A stretch of 64,000 bases of DNA from assembly GCA_036365515.1 (NCBI GenBank), contig CM070874.1:211600297-211664296 (forward strand), given 5' to 3'. Under the pieces are notes generated by a model. The model was given only the letters and a program-made list of their open reading frames with translations. It searched no databases and was not told where the DNA came from. Below, piece after piece: positions 32,090 to 42,839 of the stretch. The stretch comes from Torymus aiolomorphi. Lineage: Eukaryota; Arthropoda; Insecta; Hymenoptera; Torymidae. Position numbers and translations under genes: made by a program. Positions within the stretch are counted from its first letter, which is position 1. Every line of letters starts with the position of its first letter.

Positions 32090-32475
32090 ATAATAAAAGT
32101 TAAAAGAAAATTTATAACTGATATTAGCAGATTATAAAGTCAGGATTTGAGACTTTTATAAAAGAATTTTAGAATGTTTTTAAAATTTAAATTCATTCAA
32201 AACTATTTAAAACTATATAAAACTATTATTATCAAATAATAAAAGTTTATAACTGATAAGAACTTGTTACAGATTGATTATATGGTTATCCGCTGCCACT
32301 CAAAAAAGAAAATAAAAGTTTATAACTGTTATAAACTTGTTTTAGATATTCATAATGAAAAGAAACTGTTAATAACTTTTATAAACTGTTACTATAGTCT
32401 CAAATCCTATCTTTAGAAACAGTTATTGACAGTTATAAACTTTTGTTTTAAATTATAAAAAATTATATATTGCTA
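32090..32475. repeat. Foldback repeat related to the CAGTTA-rich MITE
   Basis: AATAAAAGTT...TATAACTG...AGGATTTGAGACT (about 32144) pairs with AGTCTCAAATCCT (about 32395) and CAGTTATAAACTTTTGTTTT. The vocabulary is the same as 30857-31567, but the termini differ. Confidence 0.6.
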
Positions 32476-32509
32476 TTAATAACTATTTGCAAAATTTTAT
32501 TTCCGATTG

Positions 32510-32835
32510 GGAAAGATCGTTTTTATAACCGGGCGACGCGAGGCGCATGCAACTCAGGAAGTTAAGGTGTTTGTAATAATCATTAATTGAATCTACTTAA
32601 ATTAATAACCCATACATGCCACAAATCTTGTAAAATTAAAAACAATCAATTTATGAACTAAGAATTACTGAGAATAAAAGTTTCCTTAAAATTCTTGTAT
32701 ACTTTTACAAAAAAAATTTTTACTGAAAACTCCTCGAAACATTTTCACGCCTCCCACTCTGAGAAAATTATAAAATTAGATTACCTGCGCACTTTTATGT
32801 TTGGAAATTTTCACAACAATAACACATCATTTTTC
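32510..32835. repeat. Dispersed local repeat, copy 2
   Basis: Matches 34890-35245 over about 330 bp, including AACCGGG(C/A)GACGCGA, CACAAATCTTGTAAAATTAA and AACACATCATTTTT. Confidence 0.7.
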
Positions 32836-32839
32836 CACA

Positions 32840-32955
32840 TCGTGTGTGTGTGCGTCTGTGTGTGCGTGTGTGCGTGTGGCGTGTGGGGGTGTGTGTGTCT
32901 GTGTGTGTGCGCGCGCGCGTGCGTGTGTGTGTGTGCGTGTGTGTGCGTATGTGTT

Positions 32956-33001
<46 letters not shown>

Positions 33002-33021
33002 TGTGTGTGTGTGTGTGTGTA
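32840..33021. repeat. (GT)n-rich microsatellite
   Basis: GT run with GC and TTGT interruptions. Cys-Val ORFs across it are artefacts. Confidence 0.95.
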
Positions 33022-33370
33022 AACTCTTGATATCTTGGAAACGAATCAACCGATTTTCGTCGGGTAAAGCTTATTCTCTTCGTCTCGCGGGAAAAGGAAG
33101 GTTCCTGATGGATTTGAGTTTTTATTGATTTTCTTTTGTTTTATAACCAAAAAACAATTTCGAACTTTTTGGTTTTTTTGGATTTTTTCATATCGTACAG
33201 CCAATATAATAAATTTACATAATATAATAAACTTTTCTTGAAAGGTATTTAAATTACATATATTTTCATATTTTCAAATTTAAAATATCTTCGCTCTGTC
33301 ATTTGTCATTAAGAAAAACTTGCTTATATTTCATAAATTAATTTCTCAAACAATATTTTATTTATCAAGT
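33022..33370. other. No gene seen
   Basis: AT-rich non-coding DNA. Confidence 0.45.
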
Positions 33371-33965
33371 TGAAATTTTTATCACTTATTACATAGAAAA
33401 TGAAAGATGAAATTACAAGAGATTATCTTCATTTGTTTTTTAGAAAAAATTATTTAAGAAAAATTTTTCGTTTTTGTTGTCGCACGATAACAAGAGCAAA
33501 AAATTATCCAATCGTCCTGAAATTTGGCACAGATGTAGCTTTTATATATCTTCAGATTGAGTTCGTTGGCAAAATAAGTCGGTCCATTACGAAAAAAGAT
33601 ATTTGAGGTTAAAAATTTTTTTTTTAAATATTCCAATAGCTTTTTCGCAAAGAATACTTGATTTATACACTTAAAATTTTAACCACTTATTAAAATTATT
33701 GAAGACTATATTTGGTTAAAATTTCAGAAGATTGTCTTCATTTGTTTTTTAGAAGAAAATTATTTTAGAAAAAATTTGCGTTTTCATTGTCGCACGATAG
33801 CAAGAGCAAAAATTATTCAAACGTCCTAAAATTTGGCACAAATGTATCATTTTATATAACTTCAGATCGAGTTAGTTGCCCAAAAAAATCGGTCCATTAA
33901 GGAAAAAGATATTTGGGGTTAAAAATTTTTTTAAAAAATTTTCGAATCGCGTTTGCTCAAAGAAT
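33371..33965. repeat. Tandem duplication, about 310-bp unit
   Basis: TCTTCATTTGTTTTTTAGAA, GTCGCACGATA(A/G)CAAGAGC, AATTTGGCACA and GGTCCATTA...GATATTTG.GGTTAAAAATT occur in the same order in 33371-33640 and 33690-33965. Confidence 0.75.
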
Positions 33966-34889
33966 ACTTGATCATTTTTTATTTGTACGTAGAAAACCAG
34001 TCCAGTAATCCGCATTAGTGTGCCACGCACAATAAAATAATGGAATGATTAAAACTGTCAAAAAACAAGCGGGCAGTTGTGAATCTACGTGTACACGTCT
34101 GCGATACGACGCAAGCATAAAAATGGAGAAACTAATGGGGCATATGAAGTTTTCTTTTATATAGGATATAAAAATGAGCAGATAAACAGATATTTTTTGT
34201 ATTAAGTAAAATTGTTGAAAGGAAAGTAAAGAAAAATGAATCTTAATTTCCTTTTGAGAAAAAATTATTTTATAAACAAAGTAGATTTTGATTAAATTTA
34301 GAATAAAATAAATTTTTAAGAGATTGCGATCGGTGAAATATGTGTGATGTCAAGACTGATATTGATCAGTATCAAATTTAATTGATCATTTATAGATAAA
34401 TAAATATTTTATTAATTTCATTTTATTATTAAATATTGTGGTGTTTTCCGTTATCGATGCCAAACATTTTTTATTATAAACGCAAGTTTTTTTTTTAAAT
34501 AACTTCTTTTCAAAAGAAATAAAGATAATCTCTTGAAAAGTTAACTAAATATTGTAATAAATAATTGTAATAATTGCTAAAAATTTCAAATTGATCAAAT
34601 ATTCTCTGAGATATCAGTATTAAAAAGCATTAAAAAAAAATGTTTATTCTCGAATATCTGGTCGGAATGATCATTTTATTGTGTTTTTTGTAATGACAGA
34701 ACTTTTTTTTGTAAAATATAAAATTGTATAATCATAATTGCTTTTTAATGTTAAAACATAGAAAGAGTAGAAATAAAAAGTCACAAACCATTTAACATAG
34801 TCTCATCGTACAAAATAAAGTATTAAGTTTTCAATATTGAAATTAAAAATAAATTAAAGGAATCAGTAAATTAAATTTAAGGAAGCTAC
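33966..34889. other. No gene seen
   Basis: AT-rich non-coding DNA without recognisable structure. Confidence 0.45.
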
Positions 34890-35260
34890 GTGCCAATGAA
34901 TCGGCAGCGCGGGTTTTAACCGGGAGACGCGATTGGGAAAGATCTATGCAACTGAGAAAATTAAGGTGTTTAAAATAATTATTGATTGATACTACTTAAA
35001 ATTATAACCCGTGGATACCACAAATCTTGTAAAATTAAAAACAATCAGTTTATGAACTAAGAATTACTGAGAATTAAAGCTTTCTTAACATTCTTGTATA
35101 CTTTTGAAAAAAAATATTTACTGAGAAAACTCCTCTGAAACATCTTGACGTCTCCACCATGAGAAAAAGATAAAATTAGATTAACTGAGCACTGTTATTT
35201 AGTTTAAAATTTTCGCAACAATAACACATCATTTTTGTTTTTTTCTGTATTTCAATGTTT
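34890..35260. repeat. Dispersed local repeat, copy 3 (uninterrupted)
   Basis: Homologous to copies at 30670 and 32510. It contains the empty-site sequence CTGTATTTCAATGTT for the MITE at 30857. Confidence 0.7.
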
Positions 35261-35264
35261 CTAG

Positions 35265-35412
35265 CGGAAATAGAATTTGCAAATAACTGTTAATAACTGC
35301 AAATAACTGCAAATAACTAAAATAAACAGTTAGGTTTGAGACAGTATAATCAGTATTTGCAGTTCTTACAGTGATTTACAGTTGTTTTACAGTTTTTAAA
35401 ATAAATACTGTA
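35265..35412. repeat. CAGTTA-word tract
   Basis: GCAAATAACTGTTAATAACTGC, TTTGAGACAG and TTACAGTTGTTTTACAG. This is a short relative of the foldback elements above, abutting the element 2 terminus. Confidence 0.5.
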
Positions 35413-35660
35413 AGTAGTAAGAAGCCCCATATGGAGAGACATTACCCCTGCCCTCGCCGCTCACCGATAGTCCCACCCACGCCGTAGCTGTATGCTAGCA
35501 TATCGTAAGTTGGGGTCCGTATAGCGCGCCCCCGCCGCTCGTCTATGCTGAAGGGGCCGTCGATATTGATTTGCCCCCCCTTCCCCTCATGCTCTGAGTA
35601 AGACAGGTGCGGGTCATTTTCGTTCCTTATCGCCACTTGCCCTATGGTTTTTTATGAAAG
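35413..35660 (-). repeat. Terminal repeat region of element 2
   Basis: GC-richer stretch starting AGTAGTAAGAAGCCCC with a TATAGCGCGCC motif echoing the CCGGTATAGCGAGAC of the element 1 TIR. The partner TIR is not present. Confidence 0.55.
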
Positions 35661-36009
35661 AGAGGAGTAGGGATGGGGATGGCGTTTATAGGATGTTTTT
35701 GAATAAAAAATTTAATTTTTGCATATCACAATTTATTTTAGCAAAAACTTACAGAATTTTTTATACACAGTAAATAAATTATTATAAACTGATGTAATTA
35801 TGAATTAGAATTTCTTGTATCCATGGCGTTCTGGTGCAGTGTGTGTATTCGTGGAGAATTTTTTCTTTATTTCTTTCCAGTGTTGAACGACGGATTTTTT
35901 TTTGCTCCTTGAGGAGAGGTGTACGATCTGAGTCTTTGCTGTTGGTCTTCTCCATCGTGAAGGATTTGAAAGAATGATGAGATGAGTAGGGTTGTAATGA
36001 TATTTATCG
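35661..36009 (-). other. Element 2 right-end spacer with repeated module
   Basis: GAGGAGTAGGGATGGGGATG followed by GCGTTTATAGGATGTTTT at about 35658-35702 is repeated, diverged, at 36227-36275. It corresponds in reverse to the module next to the element 1 right TIR. No convincing gene. Confidence 0.5.
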
Positions 36010-36043
36010 TAATCATTTGCCTGTCCTTTGAAAGAGAGAGAGA

Positions 36044-36092
<49 letters not shown>

Positions 36093-36195
36093 GGATAGAG
36101 AGAGCGGGAGAGAGAGCGGGAGAGAGTGAGGGCTGGAGAGAGAGAAGGCTGGAGAGAGAGAGAAAGAGAGAGGGAGAGAGAGAGAGAGAGCGGGA
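36010..36195. repeat. (GA)n microsatellite
   Basis: GAGA tract with GCGGGA and GGCTGGA interruptions. The Ser-Leu-rich minus-strand ORF over it is an artefact. Confidence 0.9.
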
Positions 36196-36309
36196 AAGAT
36201 AAGAAAATAGTGTGTATATCTTACAGAAGAGGAGGAGTTTGGATGGGTGTGATGTTTATAAGGTGTTTTGAAAAAAAAATATCTTAAATATAGTGTAATG
36301 TATGCGAAA

Positions 36310-37123
36310 AATTTATGCAATATTCGTTTAGATAATAAATAATCGCGTATGTCTTTAGCAGCCATAGGTAGATTGAAAGCGTCAATTTCAACAAGAACAA
36401 TATTTAAATCTTCACTTTTATACTTATCGTTGTCGTCGTCGACCTTGTTTTCATAAATGAACGTTTGTATGTCGAGTTTGTGACTAGTGTAGTATTATAT
36501 ATATAGTTTGAATGCTTTAAAGTCTTTGAGAATGATCTGCATGTTGTCTGCGGTTTCTTCTTGTAGTTTATTTTTCAGGTGTGAGAGTATGTAATCAAGA
36601 GTGCGACTGACTTTAACAACTCGTTGCTTGAGCATGGCTAAGCGAAGGTTGATTAAATTACCCTGTTTTCGAAGACCTTCGAAAGTAGTTTCTTGCATCA
36701 CGATACCTAGTGGGTTATTGAAATATTTTCTCTTTTCTCTTGCACGATGGCTCTTCGTCTACGTCTTGTGTTGAATGTGATGGATTTGTTACCGTATGTC
36801 GATATAAAGTTTAAATCGTGGTTATCCAGAAAAATTTTAGATGGCCTTCCAAAGTCTTCATAAAACGTGTAAGCGTCACCAAAATAAGCTGTGATTGCAT
36901 CGAATTGGTATTGCAAATCATAACAGCTATTTTCGTTGAGCGTGACATTTTTGTAAGAGGGTCCAGATGTGATAAACATGATAACTGACCGATAGTATCC
37001 GCTACTGTGTTCTAGTCCTACGCAGACTCTTTTCGTGTTGGATTTGTTGACAGCGTACGTAGTGGCTAGCAGAACATTGGGCACATCTGCGAGAGTTCCG
37101 GGCTTTCCGTGGCAGTTATTCAT
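36310..37123 (-). pseudogene. Element 2 copy of the PC4-like right-end protein, broken
   Basis: The N-terminal part (37123-36707, MNNCHGKPGTLADVPNVLL) contains VCVGLEHSSGYYRSVIMF, aligned with the same strand pair in element 1, then the conserved STYGNKSITFNT. It stops at 36707. The middle (36701-36495, MMQETTFEGLRKQG) matches the element 1 MMQYTTFNGLKQFQ. The C-terminal part, in frame from about 36480 to 36310, holds EDLNIVLVEIDAFNL, matching the element 1 LEIMFLEVYVEYL. Three segments align in order, so this is one gene split by stops. A domain conserved between such distant copies argues for selection on the ancestral protein. Confidence 0.7.
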
Positions 37124-37391
37124 TTTTCAATACTGATTTTAATCGCGTACAATTCTTTCGCCAAATATTCAAGAGTAGGTCTTGCCTGCGACTGGCAAAC
37201 TGAGTGCTTGACTGTTGTTTTAGTCAATCCCCACAATCGCTTTTTGAGGATAATGGAAGGGAAGAGAAAAAAACATTATTTTAGATTAAAGTAACGTATC
37301 AAGACTCGCTGGAAAAATCCGTTGAAAAGGAAAAGGAAAGAGCTAGAAAAAAAAAGCCGAAACTCTTTTGACGGTTAAATATTGATTTTTA
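37124..37391 (-). other. Element 2 spacer
   Basis: Spacer between protease and PC4-like remnants. No gene. Confidence 0.5.
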
Positions 37392-37938
37392 TTAGACACA
37401 CCTTAATCTAGAAGTACATGATTGGTTACATATGCCAGAACCACGAGAATGTTCGTTTGAAAAAGCGAATACGTTTTTACATTTTTTATACTTATTTCTA
37501 TGGAATATTTTGTTATAATAATTAATAACTAATGCATCGTTCTTTATTGTGTCATGCATAAAGAGTCTACAAAAGGTATCGAGGCCATCACCTCGACACA
37601 TGTGATACAAAAACATAATAGTATAATTGACCGCAGCACATTGAATCGGTACTTTGAAGCGTCTTGAAGTTCCAACGGAAATTTTTGCAGTTTCTTCTGA
37701 GTCATTGGAGATGGTGTCTTGGAACAGGTGGGATTCCATCACTGTCAAAGTACGTTCCAAATCGATTTTTGTCTATGTAGATGGCTACCCAGTCTGAACG
37801 TGGTCTCGTGTGATCATCCGAATTGCATACAATGACAGTTGGAATCGTCGTCACGTTTGCAATCCGATCAACCGCGAACACTCCGATCGTTTTCGCTTTC
37901 AGAACCTTCAATGCTCTCGCTATCTGATTCGTGTTCAT
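37392..37938 (-). pseudogene. Element 2 adenain-like protease, broken and catalytically dead
   Basis: Starts MNTNQIARALKVLKAKTIGV, close to element 1. It is frame-broken near 37,702-37,730, and continues in another frame through NYTIMFLYHMCRGDGL. The catalytic His is Asp (PRSDWVAIYID, against GSHWVAFYID in element 1). The Gln and nucleophile Cys positions read Lys and Ala by alignment to VCGEYCIMFL. The Asp of TYFDSDG is kept. Loss of three catalytic residues plus a frameshift makes this a long-dead copy. Confidence 0.8.
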
Positions 37939-38605
37939 GTTCTTCGCGTACTTCCTCAGTTGTTTCGTATTCTGTCACGCTTGCGCCGTCGAGTTCGTCC
38001 CTGCCTTCGATTCCGAATCTTATGCGGCTTCTTCTACTTCAGATGAGATTTTCTATTGCGTCAAAAAATAGTTCGCTGCTTCTTTCAGGTAATTTTGTAC
38101 GCTTCCCTTCGCATAGTAATGAGTAAAGCCACCCTCTGAGTACATGTGCACGTTTGAGAGCGCAGTATGACTTTTTATACGGAGTATCCATACAACCATG
38201 AGCGATACATACTTGTTCACCTTTCAATCTTTTCTGCATATCGGTGAAACCTTCGCTGGTGTAGTCTTCGATGTCAACTATACTGCACGTCATCCTGGAT
38301 TCAACGAATCAACTCGTATCGCTACCTCTTACGTAGATTTTAGAAGTGTTTATGGCAATGTTGTAAAAATGGTGCTGTAGTTTGCATAAGCCGATATCGC
38401 CCTCGAACCAGTGTATTCCAAGTATTTTCGATGAAAGATAATCATTGGTCGTTCTAGCCTCCTTAGGCAACTCATCGTATGTATGAAGTGGACTTATTAT
38501 CCAATGTCCCGAGATGTGCCCTTACAAAGAGACAATGACAACCTCCTTGGGTAAAAATTTATTATCCTTGTCTCTCAATCCCTTGATTTCTATTACGTAA
38601 TCCAT
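37910..38605 (-). pseudogene. Element 2 copy of the acidic-tail protein, broken
   Basis: ATG at 38605 (MDYVIEIKGLRDKDNKFLP) matches the element 1 start, then a stop follows after VVIVSL. The C-terminal half is open at 38293-38039 (...YCALKRAHVLRGWLYSLL...). An acidic stretch (EYETTEEVREEHEHESDS) runs in another frame to the protease start. The same acidic tail overlapping the protease is seen in element 1. Confidence 0.7.
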
Positions 38606-38751
38606 GTTGAGAAATGTCGATGTGTCCGTCACGAAGCGAAAAGCCGACTGGACTGCCAGCGATGGGATTCATCGAGTTATATTCGCTTCTCCCCACTACT
38701 GAACACTTCCCTCTTATGCCTTAAAGTCTGTGATGATTTAACGGTTGGAAT

Positions 38752-40032
38752 CTACTTACAGTACGTTGTCGAATTCAACGTAAATAATGCAGTTGACCGT
38801 TTCGGTTATTTCCTCCTCGAAACTAACTTCGATTCGTAGAGATCCCTAGCGCACGAGGTTCCGGTGAGAGGAAAAATGTGCGGATAAGTCAGGCGTTAAA
38901 TCGAATGTAAACAGGCAATAGCCTGATGGGTAAGAAACGCGACAATCGTTGATTCCCTCATTGAGATAGTGTATACCGGCGCCGCTGAAGAGAGTATGGA
39001 AAGAATCAACGTACAATTTATTATCACAGGTGAAGCGTGGTTGAAGTGGTTTACTCGGTATTTGTACACCGTCCACATAGAGTGATAAAAAATTTACGTT
39101 AAAGTGTTGAGAATTAAAGGTGTTCAGTTGGCGATTGCGGTTAAATGCTTTGTTTTTCACAAAACCCACGATGATTCTTTTCGGTAATTGTCCTAGAATA
39201 ACGTTATCGACCGTTTCTCCCATGACACCACTGTACATAGTGAAAGCCTTTACTTCTACCCTGGTAATGGGATATTTTGCCGTGCTCTTAGCTAGAGCAT
39301 TGGCATGAGCGAGCAATACAGCTGGACTAATTTTAGCTCGACGTACGACAAACGTCGCTTCCTTTATGTTTACGGAAAATTTTCCATTTTCCGATGAATC
39401 CATGAGACAGAAGGCGTCCTTACTGCGCACTAGTCTCACTCTCATTTCTACACCCTTGAGGAGAAATTGGGGCTGATTGAACACGTCACAGTGCAAATGC
39501 CCAATTGGATCGACGGATTTACCTCCAAGCGTAAAATATTGACGATTAAGGAACCCAATGATAGCCGTGTGTGCGCCGCGTGCAACGGTCGAATTCACAT
39601 CCATGTTACCTGCTGAATCAGCGTACCACGAAGCAGCCGTTAAATGAGACTGCAAAGCTGGTGGGGCGTAGTTCAGTAAAGTTTCTACGTATGCTCTATA
39701 TGGGCTCTATATGGGTAATCGTTGCTTGGCGGTGAAACCACTTTTTGATTGAAAAATATATCCACTTATGCAAACAAAGAGTGAATAAAATTATTGACAG
39801 GTCCAACTTTCACATTTTCTTGCTCCGTGTCAGCCGGTAAAATCTGCACGGTGATGTGTAGCATGGTGTGCACGAGATCAATGTAGTGTTCGGTAGAACT
39901 GGGCACCAGAAATTCGAGCGGTGAATAGCTGTCTTTGCTGAGCGATAACACGGCCTTGTAGTGGAGAAAAGCACTGTTTTCTATAGATGTCTGAGTGAGA
40001 GGGAGGCTAAAGAGATCTAGCTCGCTCTTCAT
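38752..40032 (-). pseudogene. Element 2 major capsid protein, broken
   Basis: 40032-39766 begins MKSELDLFSLPLTQTSIEN and includes EHYIDLVHTMLHITVQI. The frame breaks after FIHSLFA. An 11-bp tandem duplication (CTCTATATGGG-type, about 39692-39714) adds a second shift. From 39655 to 38846 the body is open (LHCDVFNQPQFLLKGVEM, LGQLPKRIIVGFVKN, FDLTPDLSAHF). The last 30 codons lie beyond a stop, down to about 38752. Clear double jelly-roll MCP relative of 13925-15261. Confidence 0.85.
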
Positions 40033-40067
40033 TCCTTCTCCACTGCACGCGTATAAGTATGCCGTAT

Positions 40068-40576
40068 TTACGAAGGCCCAAACATATCTGTGACACTTCT
40101 AACGGTTTTCTTTGTTCTTTCTACTTGTGGCCTTAGTCTTTAGCAGTTTTGGATTTTTTTTAATCGCTTGACTCTTTTCCTTCGCGATGCGTTGTGTGCA
40201 CTCACAAGACTGCTCGTCGACTGCAGTTCCGTCTAACTGTCGTTGATTTATATTCGTGCCCTTTCATCATTTCCCGAGACCTTCTTTTCGCCTTTCCTTT
40301 TTAAATTTCTTCCAGATTCTCGAAGACGAGTGTTGACCGAGTCTTTGAAACTCACACCGTCATTGGCTATGTCTCCGAGTACGTTCAGACCTGCGCGAAC
40401 GGCTTCTTTACCCACAACTTTAGCACCACTACTCAGATATGGGATAATTTTTCCAAATATCGCGCCGATCAAACTTCAATTCCAGGGTCACGCTGATAGG
40501 TTGAGCCAGCGTAAACATTTCTCACGCCGATACCACTGCCGGTCTGTTGATTGTAGTACGTGATATAATGGCTCAT
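40068..40576 (-). pseudogene. Element 2 pVI/pX-like protein, broken
   Basis: ATG at 40576 (MSHYITYYNQQTGSGIGVRN) parallels the element 1 start. A frame change near 40,480 leads to IIPYLSSGAKVVGKEAVRAG in the ORF ending 40248. A basic tail in further frames finishes DMFGPS at 40068. The conserved parts are the amphipathic helix and the last residues. Confidence 0.7.
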
Positions 40577-40593
40577 TTTGCAGGAGGGTAATT

Positions 40594-41039
40594 TTACCGA
40601 TTACGCTTAAAATGAAGCGAAACTGTCAACGTTCCATACTCGAATGGTATGTTTCGGCCGTGTTGGTCTCTTATATCGATGACAATGTTATGAAAAGTAA
40701 GAGCAAAATGTAATGTATAGATACAAAATGCCTTACACGGTTGGTGCCAAATTTATATCATGATTTTTCCAAGGAAACTATGCGAAGCAGTGCGGTTTGA
40801 GTATCGACGACGGCATAAGATTCACAAATATCTGTGTAGACGTACAGTTGATCGGGGATAGCACGCGCCAGACATGCAGGTCTGGTACCCACGTTTATAC
40901 CTTTCCCTGTTTTAGAGGTGATAAATGTGCCCGCTCGTCTGAGAGTAGTATCCTCAAAACCAAAGATGCGACGTATTTTTTCGTTAAACGTTGCATATTG
41001 TGGCTGTGCGCAATCACAGGTTCGTCTCAAAGCGGTAAA
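40594..41039 (-). pseudogene. Element 2 penton-like protein, C-terminal remnant
   Basis: 41030-40758 contains MRRTCDCAQPQYATFNEKIR and DQLYVYTDICESYAV, matching the second half of the element 1 penton-like protein. The remainder to a stop at 40594 is frame-shifted and has lost an internal segment. The N-terminal half is missing, cut off by tandem repeats. Confidence 0.75.
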
Positions 41040-41042
41040 ACA

Positions 41043-42500
41043 TAAGCTTTTTTTAGATTTGAATAATTGTATTTACAAGGTTAATGATATATGATTTAAG
41101 ATTGGTTGATGCAATGACAAATAAAATATTCATAATAACTTACAAAATCATGAGGCGTCAGCTGCTTATTTTTCCAGTACGTGAAAAAGAGCTTTGTTAC
41201 GAATTTTTTTACGTCAAATTTTTCGGAGTTATCCTCATACAGTATGCCATTTTGATGCCAACACTGCATTTTATTCATCGAAACAACTATAATAACTATC
41301 ACGAAATGTTACATATTTAAAGGCCGAAATTAAGTTCAAGAATTTGAGGACATCCTCGACATTTGCGAAATATTTATGTTTTCTGCATTTTCCCATAATA
41401 TTTCTAATATACACTCTTCTAATTAATGATTATAGTAATAATAAAATGATAAATAATTTAAGACTGTTTAATACAATGGCAAATAAAATATTCGTAATAA
41501 TTTACAAAATCATGAGGAATCAACTGCTTTCTTTTCCAGTACGTGAAAAACAGCTTTATTACGAATATTTTACGTCAAATTTTTCGGAGTTGTCCTCATA
41601 CAGTATTCCATTTTGATGCCCATGCAATTTTTTCTTTATTTAAGAATCTGATAAATTACTATGAAACATAACTTTTTAACTGTGCGTCAATTACGTCCAA
41701 GAATTTGGGTTTTTTCTTAATATTTTTTAAATATGTTATTTTTCATGTGCGGTAAATGATAAGCTTTATTTAGATTTTTCTTTTCTCAAATTTCAGCAGA
41801 AAATTTTTATACAGTATACCGTTTTGATGCCAACGTCGCATTTTATTCATAGAAATATTTATAATTATTATCATGAAATGTTACATTTTCTAATGTACGA
41901 AGTTTAAGTTCAAGAATGTTGGGACATGCTCGACATTTGCAAAATATGTGTCTTTTCTCGATTTTCCAATAATATTTCTAATATACACTCTTATAATGTT
42001 TAATTATAGTCATAAACGAAATGATAAATGATTTAAGACTGTTTAATACAATGGCAAATAAATTTTGGCAACTAATTGTACAAAACCATGAAGCATCAGC
42101 TGATTATTTTCCCAGTACGTAAAAAAAGGCATATTTCGATTTTTTCTTCAAATTTTTCCGAATTGTGCTAATACAGTATACAATTTTGTGGCCCATGCAC
42201 TTTTTGTTTATCTAAGAATCTGATAAATTATTATAAACATAAAATTTTTAACTATGCTTCAGATAAGTTCAAGAATTTGAATTTTGTCTTTATATTTGTT
42301 GAATGTATTATTTTTCATGTGCTGTAAAAGATAAGCTTTATTTAGATTTTTCTTTTCGCTAATTTCAGCAGGAACTTTTCATACACTATACCGTTTTGAT
42401 GCGAACGACGCATTTCATTCATAGAAACAATTATAATAATTATCACGAAATGTTACATGTTTTAAAGTACGAAACTTAAGTTCAAGAATCTGAGGATATC
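41043..42500. repeat. Tandem repeat region, units of about 290-370 bp
   Basis: AATGATTTAAGACTGTTTAA..TGGCAAATAAA, CAGTACGTGAAAAA, CATACAGTAT.CCATTTTGATGCC and ATTCATAGAAACAATTATAA recur in order starting near 41,090, 41,450 and 42,020. Half-units with AAGCTTTATTTAGATTTTTC intervene, so the array alternates two unit types. Confidence 0.75.
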
Positions 42501-42839
42501 CTCGACAGTTTCATGTGGTTGAAGTTTGCAACCTTGCGACTCACGAAAATCGAAGCTTCCAAAACAATTATAATTTACGCACGGAATCGATTTTACAGCG
42601 ACAAAAGTGATCTGACCAATAAGCAAAAGTGCAAAAAATAAAAAACCACAGAAACTCACCCGTTAACACCCCATTTTGTAGTCGAAAAAAAGAAACGAAT
42701 TCTAATTCCGCCGTTTTTGAGATCCCCGATAATGTTATTATCGGAATACAATTTTGTGCATGCAAGATCGATACAAAAAATTGGCAACCCCAAAGCACCA
42801 CGGAAAACCGCTTTTGCTCGAAAAAAATCGCAAAAATCT
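42501..42839. other. Transition segment, no gene
   Basis: A short unit with TCTAATTCCGCC.TTTTTGAGA occurs twice (about 42,701 and 42,838). Otherwise unassigned. Confidence 0.45.

Larger units (their letters stand above)
35413..41045 (-). mobile_element. Truncated second Polinton (element 2), 3' half
   Basis: A minus-strand block with the same gene order as element 1 from penton-like protein to PC4-like protein, all broken. At its 3' end is AGTAGTAAGAAGCCCC (35413), matching the element 1 terminus AGTAGTAAGGGG. The six bases before it (ACTGTA) would be the target duplication, but the other end is missing. Past the penton-like remnant at about 41,040, tandem satellite begins. Polymerase, ATPase and integrase are absent. 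Protein similarity to element 1 is modest, so this is a different lineage and not a recent copy. Confidence 0.85.

Noticed and set aside
35805..36365. 186-codon Ser-Leu-rich minus-strand ORF
   Set aside because: The centre is a (GA)n microsatellite. Only its first codons overlap the end of the PC4-like remnant.
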